From Pseudoxanthomonas sp. z9 (lineage in GTDB: Bacteria > Pseudomonadota > Gammaproteobacteria > Xanthomonadales > Xanthomonadaceae), in the NCBI RefSeq assembly GCF_006542425.1, contig NZ_VFID01000003.1, positions 310,001 to 374,000 on the forward strand: a DNA stretch of 64,000 nt. Direction: 5' to 3'. The position numbers were made by a program, and so were the translations under genes. Each line of letters starts with the position of its first letter. The first letter of the stretch is position 1. Shown in pieces: positions 1 through 8,879 of the stretch. The notes beneath the pieces are model-generated. The model did not search any database. It was not told the origin of the DNA and saw only the letters and a list, made by a program, of their open reading frames with translations.

Positions 1-794
1 CGGCCCAGCCGCCACCACTTGAAGCCTTCCTCGAACATGAAATACAGGACGCTCACCGTGCTCTGCAGCGGATCGCCGCGGGTCATCACGTAGGGTTCGG
101 CGAACAGTTGGAAGTAGCCGGACACCGTGATCACGCCGACCACCAGCAACACCGGTCCCAGCATCGGCAGGGTGATGTGCAGGAACTGCCGCCACTTGGA
201 GGCGCCATCGATGCGCGCGGCCTCGTAGAGATCCTGCGGGATCGCCTGCAGGCCGGCCAGGAAGATGACCATGTTGTAGCCGAAGTTCTTCCACACCGCG
301 AACAGCATGATGGTCGGCATCGCCCAGCGCGGATCGCCCAGCCAGTCGATCGGCGCGATACCCAAGTGGCCCAGCGCCCAGTTCACCAGCCCGTAGCTGG
401 TGTGGAACAGGTAACGCCAGATCACCGCGACCGCCACCAGCGTGGTCACCACCGGCGCGAACAGCGCGGTGCGGAACAACGCCTTGAAGCGCGCGACCGG
501 CGCGTTGAGCAGTATCGCGGCGCCCAGCGAAACCGCGATCGACAACGGCACGCCGACGACCACGAAGTACGTCGTGTTCCACAGCGACTTCCAGAACATC
601 GGCGAACGCAGCAGTTCCCCGTAGTTGCCCAGGCCGACAAAACGCAGGTTGTCGGCATCGGCCAGCGCGTACAGATCGAAATCGGTCAGGCTCAGCAGCA
701 GCGCCGAGAACACCGGCAGGCCGAAGAACACCGCCAACACGATGAGCGCCGGCCCGGCGAACACCCAGCCGGCCACCGAAGTCCGCCGCATCAT
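1..794 (-). CDS. Sugar ABC transporter permease (MalF/UgpA type), partial
   Basis: Inner-membrane permease of a CUT1-type carbohydrate importer; the gene continues beyond the left edge. My translation from ATG 794 begins MMRRTSVAGWVFAGPALIVL and shows several hydrophobic segments. The EAA loop that contacts the ATPase reads EAARIDGASKWRQFLHITLP, about residues 194-213. The start overlaps the stop of the binding-protein gene by ATGA (791-794), so the two are translationally coupled. A second permease and possibly an ATPase should lie to the left. Family assignment is firm; the substrate is inferred from neighbours. Confidence 0.9.
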   Translation of the reverse strand, partial: MMRRTSVAGWVFAGPALIVLAVFFGLPVFSALLLSLTDFDLYALADADNLRFVGLGNYGELLRSPMFWKSLWNTTYFVVVGVPLSIAVSLGAAILLNAPVARFKALFRTALFAPVVTTLVAVAVIWRYLFHTSYGLVNWALGHLGIAPIDWLGDPRWAMPTIMLFAVWKNFGYNMVIFLAGLQAIPQDLYEAARIDGASKWRQFLHITLPMLGPVLLVVGVITVSGYFQLFAEPYVMTRGDPLQSTVSVLYFMFEEGFKWWRLG

Positions 795-2134
795 GGTTGT
801 GCCCCCTGCGTGGCGGGATGCTCGCGCTCGTACATCCAGCGACGCTTCTCCAGGATGGCATCCACGCGCGCGTCCAGATCCTGCACCGCCCGCTCCTGGC
901 TCTGCCCGCCCCGCACCACCTGTTCGGTCACCACCCGCATTTCCTGGGCGATGCGTTCCCATTCCAGCACCTTGGGCGTGGGTTCGACCCGCTCCAGCTG
1001 ATCCCGGAAGGCACGCGCGTACTCGTCATTGGCCAGCGCCGGGTGTTGCCAGGTGCTGCGGCGCGGCGGCAGATCGCCGATCAGCGCATGGAAGCGCTGC
1101 TGGATTTCAGGCCGCGACAGGAATTCGATCAGCTTCCACGCCGCCGCCTTGCGCTCGGAGCTGCGGAAGATCACCAGGCTGGTGCCACCGGCGATGCCTG
1201 CACCCAGGCCATCCGGCCCCGGCAACGGCATCGTGCCCCACTGATCGCGAAGATGGGCGGGCTGGCGCTTCTTGAACTCGCGGATGTTCCAGGGACCGGA
1301 CAGATAAAAGGCATAGAAGCCGTTGAAAAACTCGTCCCAGACGTTGGAGATCTGGGTCTCGGACATCTTCGGCGCCCAGCCCTGCTCGAACATGTTGGCG
1401 TAGAAACCCAGCGCACGACGGAAGCCAGGACTGCGGAAATTGCCGCGGTTGTCGTGATCGCGCAACAACGGGTCCGGCATCTGCAAGGCCAGTGAAACCT
1501 GCTGCTCGAATTCGTTGACCGGCATCAGGATGGCGTAACGATCCGGACCGGCGTTGCGCTTGATGGCCGCCATCGCCCGTTCCCATTCGGCCCAGGTGAC
1601 CGGCGGCTTGTCGAAGCCGGCCTGCCGCAACAAATCCTTGCGGTAGTACAGCAGGCGGGTGTCCACGTACCACGGCACGCCCAGCAATTGCCGCTCGACC
1701 ACGGCGGTGTCCCAGATGCCGGGAAAATAGTCGGCCTGCTCCACCACTCCCGAGCCGTCGACATAGGCTTGCAGCGGCTCCAGCGTGCCCAACGCGGCGA
1801 ATTCCGGCAGCCAGGTATTGCCCAGCTGGCACAGGTCCGGCAGGCCGTCGGCGGCAAATGCGGTCAGCAGCTTCTCGTGCGCGGCGGTCCAGGGAATGTT
1901 CTGCACATCGACGTCGATGCCCGGGTTCTCGCGTTCGAACTCGGTCACCAGTTCGGCGACCACTTCGGCCTCGCGGCCCATCGCCCAGAAGGTCACCTTT
2001 TCGCGACCGTCCTCGCGCGCGCAGCCCGCAGACAGCAGCACACCCGTCAGCGCGAGCAGGAACAGACAGCAGCGCACCAGGCAGCCCCCACCACCCGAGG
2101 GATGCCTGATGCGTGCCGGAGAGAACCTTGCCAT
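791..2134 (-). CDS. Extracellular sugar-binding lipoprotein of ABC transporter
   Basis: Solute-binding protein (SBP type 1, 447 aa) that delivers a carbohydrate to the permease encoded just downstream. The N-terminus has a hydrophobic stretch ending in the lipobox LSAGC (Cys38), so it should be a lipoprotein. Typical features follow: VTFWAMGREAEVVAELVTEF, then NIPWTAAHEKLLTAFAADGLPD in two segments, and GPWNIREFKKRQP. The start is 14 bases after the GH144-like stop; the Shine-Dalgarno is weak (AAGTAAG on the coding strand), suggesting readthrough from the upstream gene. Substrate specificity cannot be read from sequence; the flanking glycosidases suggest gluco-oligosaccharides. Confidence 0.9.
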   Translation of the reverse strand: MARFSPARIRHPSGGGGCLVRCCLFLLALTGVLLSAGCAREDGREKVTFWAMGREAEVVAELVTEFERENPGIDVDVQNIPWTAAHEKLLTAFAADGLPDLCQLGNTWLPEFAALGTLEPLQAYVDGSGVVEQADYFPGIWDTAVVERQLLGVPWYVDTRLLYYRKDLLRQAGFDKPPVTWAEWERAMAAIKRNAGPDRYAILMPVNEFEQQVSLALQMPDPLLRDHDNRGNFRSPGFRRALGFYANMFEQGWAPKMSETQISNVWDEFFNGFYAFYLSGPWNIREFKKRQPAHLRDQWGTMPLPGPDGLGAGIAGGTSLVIFRSSERKAAAWKLIEFLSRPEIQQRFHALIGDLPPRRSTWQHPALANDEYARAFRDQLERVEPTPKVLEWERIAQEMRVVTEQVVRGGQSQERAVQDLDARVDAILEKRRWMYEREHPATQGAQP

Positions 2135-2147
2135 GCGGACAGCTTAC

Positions 2148-3794
2148 TTATTGCGGGGTCTGGTTGCGCGCCGGCGCCTCGGATTGCTGCTCGGCGGCCT
2201 GCGCCGCCCGCGATTCGGCCGTGCCCAGGGCACGCGCGGCGGCGGCTTCCGGGTCGGCGTTGGCCGGCACCTGGATGGGCGCGCCCTCGGGCGTCATCCA
2301 GCCCCCTTCGAATCCGGCGCGCGCCAGTCCCTTGCGTATGTACGGATTCTTCTTCATCACTTCCCAGACGAACCCGTTCCGGTAGTTGGCGATCATGGTC
2401 AGGATCGGCCCCTGGTCGATGCCGATGTAGTCGCTGGCCACCCAGCCCTGTCCCGGCACGATGCGCCCGGCCTTCAGCGGGATGTCGAAGTCGAAGCTGG
2501 GATTGAACGCATCCAGGAAGCCATAGCTGGAATACAGGTGCTCGCCGTAGCGCTTGTGCATCTGCTCGGTCGCCGGGATCACGATCTCCGGGGCGAACGG
2601 CAGCGAGGCGATCGCCGCGGTCGGCGCGATGGTGCCGTCGTCGAAGTTCTCGCGGAAGCCGACGCCACGCGCCGAGTAGTGGCGGAACTGGCGCTGTTCG
2701 CCACGGTATTCCTGCAGGGTCTGCTGCGGACCGTCGCTGGCGGTCAGACCCCACACGTTCTCGCCGTAGTCGCGCCACTTCATCGGGTTTTCCATGGCGT
2801 AGCTGCGCTGGGCGTAGGTGGCGCGGCGGCTGTTCTCGAAATAGTCGATGCCGCGCTCGCGCATGTAGGCGTCCTGGATGCCGCGGAAATCGATCCAGAC
2901 GTGGCTGTACTGGTGGCCGAAATGCGGACCGAAAGTCAGGTATTCCTGTCCCTGGTAGACGCCCCACGACTCGCCGTAGGTACGCGTCCACACTTCCCAG
3001 GCTTCCGGACCAACCGGATGGGTCGGCGACCCCAGCGCCAGCACGTACAGCATCATGGCCTCGTTGTAGCCCTTCCAGTCGTGCGGGATCGTCCCGCTCT
3101 CGGGGAACCAGCCCATCGACACCAGCGGCTTGTTCTTCTGCAACCAGGTCCAGTCCACCCGCTTGTACAGCGCGTCGGCCAAATCGCGGATTTCCTTCTC
3201 GCGCGGATCATCGCGGTCGTAATACGACTGCGCGAACAGCACGCCCATCATCAGCAGTGTGGTGTCCACGCTCGACAGCTCCACCCAGCTGGCGTAGCGG
3301 TGGCCGGTCTGCATGTCCAGGAAATGGTAATAGAAGCCCTTGTAGCCGCCCTTGCCTTCCGGCTGCGGCCCCTGCGGCAACTCGCGGAAGAACTTCAGCG
3401 TGGTCAGGGTGCGGTCCACCGCCTGGGTGCGGCTGACCCAGCCGTTCTCGATGCCGATCGGGTAGGCGGTCAGGGCGAAGCCGACCGAGGCGATGCTCGC
3501 GAACGGGCGCGACGGAAAGCGATCCGGCGTCAGCCCGTTGAGTTCATTGGTGGTGTCCCAGAAGAACTGGAACGTGCGCCGTTCGATGTCGCGGAACAGC
3601 GGCGGCAGTTCCGGTTTCTCAGGTTTCTTCACCGTTGCCGGCGCCGGCTTCGCGGCCGGCGCCTTGGGCGCTTCGGCCGGCGCAGGTGCGCGGTTGCAGG
3701 CCGCCAGCAGCACCACCAGCAGGCCCGCCAGCCATGTCCCATTCCGGTATCCCCTGGCCCCGGTACGGCCCTTCTCGCCTGTAAACGTTTTCAT
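2148..3794 (-). CDS. GH144-like / PF10091 'glycoamylase' lipoprotein
   Basis: Secreted glycoside hydrolase of the PF10091 group, which includes GH144 endo-beta-1,2-glucanases. I use ATG 3794 (548 aa), with AAGGAA upstream; an in-frame start 12 codons earlier is possible. The protein starts MKTFTGEKGRTGARGYRNG, then a hydrophobic run and lipobox LLAAC (Cys33), a Pro/Ala/Lys linker, and the (alpha/alpha)6-like catalytic domain with RRTFQFFWDTTNELNGL, ASIASVGFALTAYPIG, SHVWIDFRGIQDAY and DQGPILTMIANYRNG. It sits between the halogenase and the ABC transporter genes. A LacI operator overlaps its start codon. Beta-1,2-glucan as substrate is family-based inference. Confidence 0.85.
   Translation of the reverse strand: MKTFTGEKGRTGARGYRNGTWLAGLLVVLLAACNRAPAPAEAPKAPAAKPAPATVKKPEKPELPPLFRDIERRTFQFFWDTTNELNGLTPDRFPSRPFASIASVGFALTAYPIGIENGWVSRTQAVDRTLTTLKFFRELPQGPQPEGKGGYKGFYYHFLDMQTGHRYASWVELSSVDTTLLMMGVLFAQSYYDRDDPREKEIRDLADALYKRVDWTWLQKNKPLVSMGWFPESGTIPHDWKGYNEAMMLYVLALGSPTHPVGPEAWEVWTRTYGESWGVYQGQEYLTFGPHFGHQYSHVWIDFRGIQDAYMRERGIDYFENSRRATYAQRSYAMENPMKWRDYGENVWGLTASDGPQQTLQEYRGEQRQFRHYSARGVGFRENFDDGTIAPTAAIASLPFAPEIVIPATEQMHKRYGEHLYSSYGFLDAFNPSFDFDIPLKAGRIVPGQGWVASDYIGIDQGPILTMIANYRNGFVWEVMKKNPYIRKGLARAGFEGGWMTPEGAPIQVPANADPEAAAARALGTAESRAAQAAEQQSEAPARNQTPQ
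3780..3793. promoter_or_regulatory. LacI-type operator overlapping the GH144-like start codon
   Basis: TGTAAACGTTTTCA, identical to the copies at 13017 and 15786. On the coding strand it covers TG of the ATG and the next four codons. Confidence 0.7.
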
Positions 3795-3868
3795 CTCGAG
3801 TCGTTTCTTTTCCTTCAAGGGTGTCCGCAAAACCGCGGATCAACGCGTGGAGAAAGGAAACCGGCGCA

Positions 3869-5392
3869 TCAGAACGATACCGGTTCGGCTTTGCAATGGC
3901 GGTCGATGAACCGCTCGTGCTCGGGCATGGCGTCGACGCAGGCACTGATCGTCCCGGCCACGCTGTCCATCAACCGCTTCAGATCCGCATCGGGTACCCG
4001 GTCCACCAGCGGATGCCAGCCGCGCGGCGCGATGCCCTGCCCGATCATCACCTGCACCCAGCTGATCTCGGCGAACATCTCGCTGGCGTTGCGGAAGAAC
4101 CGCCCGCTGTCGCGGAACAGGTCCAGGTTGGCGGTCAGGCTTTCCGGTATCGACATGTCGCGGCACTGGCGCCAGAACGGCGAATCGTCGCGCTCGGTGG
4201 CGTTGTAGTGCAGCACCAGGAAGTCGCGGATGCGCTCGAACTCGAACGCCAGCTGGTCGTTGTAGCGTTGCGCCAGCACCTCGTTGAAACCCTCGCGCGG
4301 GAACAGCTCCAGCAATTTGGAGATGCCGGACTGGATCAGGTGGATGCTGGTGGACTCCAGCGGTTCCATGAAGCCGCTGGCCAGACCGAGCGCGACCACG
4401 TTGCGGTTCCAGCATTTCTTGCGGCGGCCGGTGGTGAAACGCAGCGGGCGCGGGTCCGCCAGTGCCCGTCCGTCCAGATTGGCCAGCAGCGTGGCGGCCG
4501 CCTCGTCGTCGCTGATGTGCGCGCTGGAATAGACGTAGCCGTTGCCGGTGCGATGCTGCAACGGAATCCGCCACTGCCAGCCGGCGCTGCGCGCGGTCGA
4601 ACGGGTGAACGGCGTCGGCGGTCCCACCTTCTCGCACGGCACCGCGAGCGCGCGATCGCAGGGCAGCCAATGGGTGTAATCGATGTAGCCGGTGTGCAGC
4701 GCTTCCTCGATCAGCAGGCCACGGAAGCCGGAGCAGTCGATGAACAGTTCACCAGCCACCTCTTCGCCCGAACGCAGGCGCAGGGAACCAACGTATCCAT
4801 TGTCGGGATCCAGGATGACCTGATCGACGATGCCTTCGACCCGCTTCACGCCGAGGCGCTCGGAATAGGCGCGCAGGTACTTTGCGTAGAGACCGGCGTC
4901 GAAGTGATAGGCGTACGCGATGTTGGCCAGCGGTGAATCCGCCGGTACGTCGCTGGCGCCGGTCATGAACCGGCCACGTCGCGCGGCCAGGCTGTTGAGC
5001 GTATAGGCATCCAGCGACTGGGCCATGCCGGCCTTGTGTGCCTTGAACCAGTACTGCTGGAACGGCAGCAGACCGTAGGGATGGCCGATTTCCTGGCCAA
5101 AGCCATGGATATAGGTGTGGCCGTTCCGGTACCAGTCGACGAATTCGATGCCGAGCTTGAACGTTCCCTGGGTACTGCGGACGAAGTCGGCCTCGTCGAT
5201 GCGCAGCAACTGGTTGAATGCCTTGATGTGCGGGACGGTCGCCTCGCCCACCCCGACGATGCCGATCTGGTCGGATTCCACCAGGGTGATGGCGTAATCC
5301 GGTCCCAGCACGCGGCCGAACGCGGAGGCGGCCATCCAGCCGGCGGTACCGCCGCCGACGATCACGATGTTGCGCAGGGACTGTGGATTCAT
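3869..5392 (-). CDS. Flavin-dependent halogenase (tryptophan halogenase family)
   Basis: FADH2-dependent halogenase of the PrnA/RebH family (507 aa). Start chosen at ATG 5392 (MNPQSLRNIVIVGGG); the longer frame has no family-like sequence. Visible motifs are the dinucleotide-binding GGGTAGW (13-19), WQWRIP (272-277, the WxWxIP signature), and GFMEPLESTSIHL (340-352). Lys79 and Glu346 fall at the same numbers as the PrnA catalytic pair, so the enzyme should be active. Xanthomonadaceae halogenases of this type commonly sit beside TonB receptors and some have been reported to prefer bromination of indoles; the natural substrate is unknown. It lies 133 bp after the receptor gene, separated by two strong hairpins. 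Confidence 0.9.
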   Translation of the reverse strand: MNPQSLRNIVIVGGGTAGWMAASAFGRVLGPDYAITLVESDQIGIVGVGEATVPHIKAFNQLLRIDEADFVRSTQGTFKLGIEFVDWYRNGHTYIHGFGQEIGHPYGLLPFQQYWFKAHKAGMAQSLDAYTLNSLAARRGRFMTGASDVPADSPLANIAYAYHFDAGLYAKYLRAYSERLGVKRVEGIVDQVILDPDNGYVGSLRLRSGEEVAGELFIDCSGFRGLLIEEALHTGYIDYTHWLPCDRALAVPCEKVGPPTPFTRSTARSAGWQWRIPLQHRTGNGYVYSSAHISDDEAAATLLANLDGRALADPRPLRFTTGRRKKCWNRNVVALGLASGFMEPLESTSIHLIQSGISKLLELFPREGFNEVLAQRYNDQLAFEFERIRDFLVLHYNATERDDSPFWRQCRDMSIPESLTANLDLFRDSGRFFRNASEMFAEISWVQVMIGQGIAPRGWHPLVDRVPDADLKRLMDSVAGTISACVDAMPEHERFIDRHCKAEPVSF

Positions 5393-5427
5393 GTTGCGGG
5401 TTCGTTGAAACAGGAGGGCCTGCGTGT

Positions 5428-5518
5428 CCCGCCGCTTCCGTTTTCCGGAAGCGGCGGGCATGACGCGGGAGACGATTGCAAGGCGTTGCCGCGGCACCCG
5501 GAGAGAGGATGCCGCGGC
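5428..5518 (-). promoter_or_regulatory. Two strong stem-loops between receptor and halogenase genes
   Basis: Stem 1 pairs 5428-5440 with 5446-5458 (13 bp, perfect, five-base loop). Stem 2 pairs 5488-5496 with 5510-5518 (9 bp). Neither has a T-run on the coding (minus) strand, so they look like mRNA-stabilising or processing elements, not terminators. Confidence 0.65.
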
Positions 5519-5525
5519 GCGGCCA

Positions 5526-8500
5526 TCAGAACTTGTATCCGATTTCGACGTTCACCGTGCGCGGGAAGTAGTAGATGTTGCCGCGCGTGTTGATCGAGAT
5601 ATCCGGATCGTAGTTTCCGCCGCTGCCGAAGCTGTTGTACGAGTAATCCATGTAGTTCTTGAAGTTGAACGCGTTCAACAAGTTCGCCCGGATGGTCAGC
5701 TTGGTGTCGCCCGGCATCGCGAACTCCTTGGTCGCCTGGAAGTCCACCGTGCGGTAGCTGAAGATCTTGCCGCCGATCAGGAACTTGCCGTTGGCCGGCG
5801 GAGTAAAGCCCACCAACTGGCAGTTCGAGCCGTCCCACGCCGTGTAGCCGAAGCAGGCGATGGTGTTGCGCGGGGTCGGTGTCTCCAGGACGATCTTGGC
5901 GCCGAAGGTAATGCCCCACGGACCATCGATCGAACCCGAAGCGGTGAAGCGATGCTTGGGCGCGTTGCCCGACTTCACGAACGGCACGTAGCCCAGGCGC
6001 GACTTGTCGAAATAGGCGAACGGATCTTCCGCGTTGGTGCTGTTCTGGCGACCCTGGGTGTGGGTGTAGCCGAAGTTCACGCCCCAGCCCGAGGCCTTGG
6101 TGTACGGCTTCTCCAGCGACAACAGGATCTGGGTGTTGTTGCTCTCCACGCCGTTGTCGCCGACGATCGTGCCGCCATAGCCCGGCACGGTGCCGCCCCA
6201 TGGCGCGCCGCCATTGCTGAAGAACGAACCGTCCGGATGGCGGTTGGCCAGGGTGAAGCCGAACGCATCGCGCGACATGATCCGCTGGATGGTCACGTCC
6301 GACAGCCATTCGCCGATCTGGTTGGTGATGCCCAGGCTGAACTGGTCGGAATACGGGGTCTTCAGCTTGTTGTTGAGCATGAAGACTTCCGCGCCGCCAC
6401 GGCCGGCGATCGCCTCGCCGAGCACGTCGATGCCACCCAGATAAGCGGGATCCCACGGCAGGCAGCGTCCCGTGCTGGCGGGCTCGCGCACGCACTGGCC
6501 GGTAAGCGGATCCTGGAACTCGAAGCGCACCAGTGACACCGCCGACTTGGTCTTCTCCAGTGCCAGGTCCTTGAACAGGTTGCGGTCGTAGGAACGTCCG
6601 GCGCCGCCGTGAATCACGTGGCGCTCGTCGCCGAAGATGTCATAGGAGAAGCCGAAGCGCGGCGCCCAGGCATCCTTGAAACCCTTGCGGTTGTGGCCAT
6701 TGCTGATGTAGTCGGCCGGATTCAGCGCATCCTTGCCGCCCTTCAGCCAGCGATTGATCCACGGTTCCCCCGGGTTGTCCGGATCGGGGCCGTAGAGCGC
6801 CGCCAGGTACGTCGGCGAAGTCACGTGGTCGGTATAGGCCGGCACGTCCTCGTAATCCCAGCGGATGCCCAGGTTCAGCATCAGGTGATCGTTCACCTGC
6901 CAGTCGTCCTGGATGTAGAAGCCATACTGCTTGGCATCGGTCTTGACCAGCGCCGACTGCCCCGGTTCGTCGAACGGCGCCAGGAATTCCACCCGGTACG
7001 GGATGTCCGACACCACGCCGGTGACGGGATCGAAGGCGTAGGTGAATTGCGGGTTGTATGGCTGGCCGTCGCTGGACGTCAGATCGATGGACTTGAAGCT
7101 GACGCCCATCTTGATGGTGTGATCACCGTGCCACTGGAAGCTGTTGAAAGTCAGGTCATCCTGGATAGACCAGCCCTTCTGGATGGCACTCTTGACACTG
7201 AAGCCGTCGGCGGGCCCCAGATTGATCAACGCACGCTCTGCCGGCTCCGGTTGGCCGGTGTCTTGCAGCCAGGCGATCTTGCGGCCATTGCCGAAGCCGA
7301 ACGGATTCGGGTTGTTCTCGGTCCGCTCGGTGGTGACGATCAACTCGTTGAAGAAGCGATCACCGCTGTGCTGCCAGCGCAGGTTGGAACGCTCGTCCTT
7401 GTTGATGCGTTGCTGACCGTGCTCCGGTGTATCCTGGCCACCGATATTGCCCGCCTGGGTTTCGTCACGATACTGGGCGCTCAGTTCCAGCCGATCACGC
7501 TCGTTGAGATCCCAGCTCAGCTTCGCGAAGTACAGGTCCTCGTCCAGCGGCACATAGGCGGCACCGAACTGGGATCGCAGATCCGCGGGCAGGAGATCGC
7601 CGACATTGCCGGACTCGGCCGACGGCTGGACCGTCTGCGCGTAGATGTTCTCCTTGTTCTCGTAGGCGAAGAAGAAGTGCATCCGGTCCTTCAGGATCGG
7701 GCCGCCCACCGCCAGGCCCCATTCCTTGATCTGCGACGAGCCCTTTTTCTTGTTCCACTCGTTGGGCAGCTTCTCGCGCATGCCTTCGTCGGTGTAGTGA
7801 TAGAACAGCTCGCCTTCGAATTCGTTGGTGCCCGAACGGGTCGCCGCCGTGATCGCCGCGCCGCTGATCTGACCGTACTCGGCCTTGTAGTTGGAGGTGA
7901 TGACCTTGTACTCGCCGATCGCCAGCTGCGGGAACGGGTTGCCCGCGCTCTGCTGCTGGCCGGCGATGCCGCCGCGCTCGACATAGCTCTTCTGGCTGAC
8001 GCCGTCGATGTACAGGTTGGTCGAGCTGGTGTTGGTCACGCCGCTGCGCAGCTCGGCCACACCCTGGTTGTTGATCTTGAACTGCATGCCCGGGATGGTG
8101 TCGGCGAACTCGAGGAAGTTTCGCGTCGCCTGCGGCAGCGTTTCGATCTGGCGCTGGGAAATGGTGTTGCCCACTTCCGAGGTGCGCACGTCGCGCAGCA
8201 GCGGCGCGGAGACCGTCACCGTATCCAGGTTGGTGGCCTCGCCGGACGGCGCCGCCACCGGCGCGCCCGTATCCAGGTTCAGGGTCGAGCTGGCCGCCAC
8301 CGCCAGGGTCACGGTCTGGGACGCACCGCCGGCCTGCACGGTATAGGTGCCCGGCGGCAGGCCGACCAGCGTATAGGTGCCACTGGCCGTGGTCTGGGTG
8401 CGGCGGACCGCGCCCGTGGCGACATTGGTGGCGATGACTTCGGTGTTCGCCGCCGCGCCGGCCACCTGGCCGCGTAGCGTGGCGCCGGTCGACTGGGCGA

Positions 8501-8591
8501 ATACGGGCGTGCTCATCACCAGGCAGCTCGCCAGCGCGCACGCCAGGAGCGTGCGATTGGGTCGGGAAGCGCTTCGATTGCGATGTGTCAT
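5526..8591 (-). CDS. TonB-dependent receptor with carboxypeptidase-regulatory-like domain (Oar-like)
   Basis: Outer-membrane transporter, 1021 aa from ATG 8591 (MTHRNRSASRPNRT); GGAA lies 10 bases upstream on the coding strand. A signal peptide ends near VFAQ (about residue 32). A CarboxypepD_reg-like repeat follows (TLRGQVAGAAANTEVIATNV, GTYTLVGLPPGTYTV), then the plug with YIDGVSQKSYV and YKVITSNYKAEYGQISGAA, and a large beta-barrel ending in the aromatic signature EIGYKF. About 45% of the neighbouring receptor's motifs recur in the same order, so the two are tandem paralogues. LacI-type operators lie upstream. It probably imports the glycan handled by this locus. Confidence 0.92.
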   Translation of the reverse strand: MTHRNRSASRPNRTLLACALASCLVMSTPVFAQSTGATLRGQVAGAAANTEVIATNVATGAVRRTQTTASGTYTLVGLPPGTYTVQAGGASQTVTLAVAASSTLNLDTGAPVAAPSGEATNLDTVTVSAPLLRDVRTSEVGNTISQRQIETLPQATRNFLEFADTIPGMQFKINNQGVAELRSGVTNTSSTNLYIDGVSQKSYVERGGIAGQQQSAGNPFPQLAIGEYKVITSNYKAEYGQISGAAITAATRSGTNEFEGELFYHYTDEGMREKLPNEWNKKKGSSQIKEWGLAVGGPILKDRMHFFFAYENKENIYAQTVQPSAESGNVGDLLPADLRSQFGAAYVPLDEDLYFAKLSWDLNERDRLELSAQYRDETQAGNIGGQDTPEHGQQRINKDERSNLRWQHSGDRFFNELIVTTERTENNPNPFGFGNGRKIAWLQDTGQPEPAERALINLGPADGFSVKSAIQKGWSIQDDLTFNSFQWHGDHTIKMGVSFKSIDLTSSDGQPYNPQFTYAFDPVTGVVSDIPYRVEFLAPFDEPGQSALVKTDAKQYGFYIQDDWQVNDHLMLNLGIRWDYEDVPAYTDHVTSPTYLAALYGPDPDNPGEPWINRWLKGGKDALNPADYISNGHNRKGFKDAWAPRFGFSYDIFGDERHVIHGGAGRSYDRNLFKDLALEKTKSAVSLVRFEFQDPLTGQCVREPASTGRCLPWDPAYLGGIDVLGEAIAGRGGAEVFMLNNKLKTPYSDQFSLGITNQIGEWLSDVTIQRIMSRDAFGFTLANRHPDGSFFSNGGAPWGGTVPGYGGTIVGDNGVESNNTQILLSLEKPYTKASGWGVNFGYTHTQGRQNSTNAEDPFAYFDKSRLGYVPFVKSGNAPKHRFTASGSIDGPWGITFGAKIVLETPTPRNTIACFGYTAWDGSNCQLVGFTPPANGKFLIGGKIFSYRTVDFQATKEFAMPGDTKLTIRANLLNAFNFKNYMDYSYNSFGSGGNYDPDISINTRGNIYYFPRTVNVEIGYKF

Positions 8592-8751
8592 GTCATGTTT
8601 CCAGATGTGTGGACGTGTTTCACGCGTGTTGTTTTGGAGCAGTCTCAGGCGTTGCGTATGCGTACTTGTCTTGCTTTCAACCATCGTCCCGGACGCGAAG
8701 CCGGAACCACGGCTTGCCTCCGTCACCGTGCGATGGTGTGCACGGCATGAC

Positions 8752-8765
8752 GGACAGCGCTGTCA
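8752..8765. promoter_or_regulatory. Second palindrome type upstream of receptor gene
   Basis: GGACAGCGCTGTCA; the inner 12 bases are a perfect palindrome. One mismatch from TGACAGCGCTGTCA. A near match is at 13063-13076 (TGACAGCGCAGTCA). Confidence 0.5.
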
Positions 8766-8811
8766 TTCAGGAGTCTCGAATTTGCGGGCATTGGTGTGGG
8801 TGGGCCTCGTT

Positions 8812-8825
8812 TGAAATCGTTTACA
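8812..8825. promoter_or_regulatory. LacI-type operator upstream of the 5526-8591 receptor gene
   Basis: TGAAATCGTTTACA, the reverse complement of TGTAAACGATTTCA; one mismatch from the exact sites. It lies about 220 bases before the start codon. Confidence 0.7.
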
Positions 8826-8845
8826 TGTCAGGGCAAATTTTTTTG

Positions 8846-8869
8846 GGTCGGCATCCGTAGATGCCGACC
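8846..8869. other. Hairpin after the 8880-11855 receptor gene
   Basis: GGTCGGCATC / GATGCCGACC, 10 bp with loop CGTA. In the minus strand direction the bases after the stem are CAAAAAAATTT, so it lacks the T-run of a terminator. Confidence 0.6.
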
Positions 8870-8879
8870 TCTGTTCGGA

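Noticed and set aside
1785-4208. Long plus-strand open frame (807 codons)
   Set aside because: Antisense to the binding protein and GH144-like genes; Arg/Ala/Gly-rich composition typical of GC-rich shadow frames and no ribosome site or family match.
8846-8869. Rho-independent terminator of the receptor gene
   Set aside because: The bases after the stem on the coding strand are A-rich, not T-rich.
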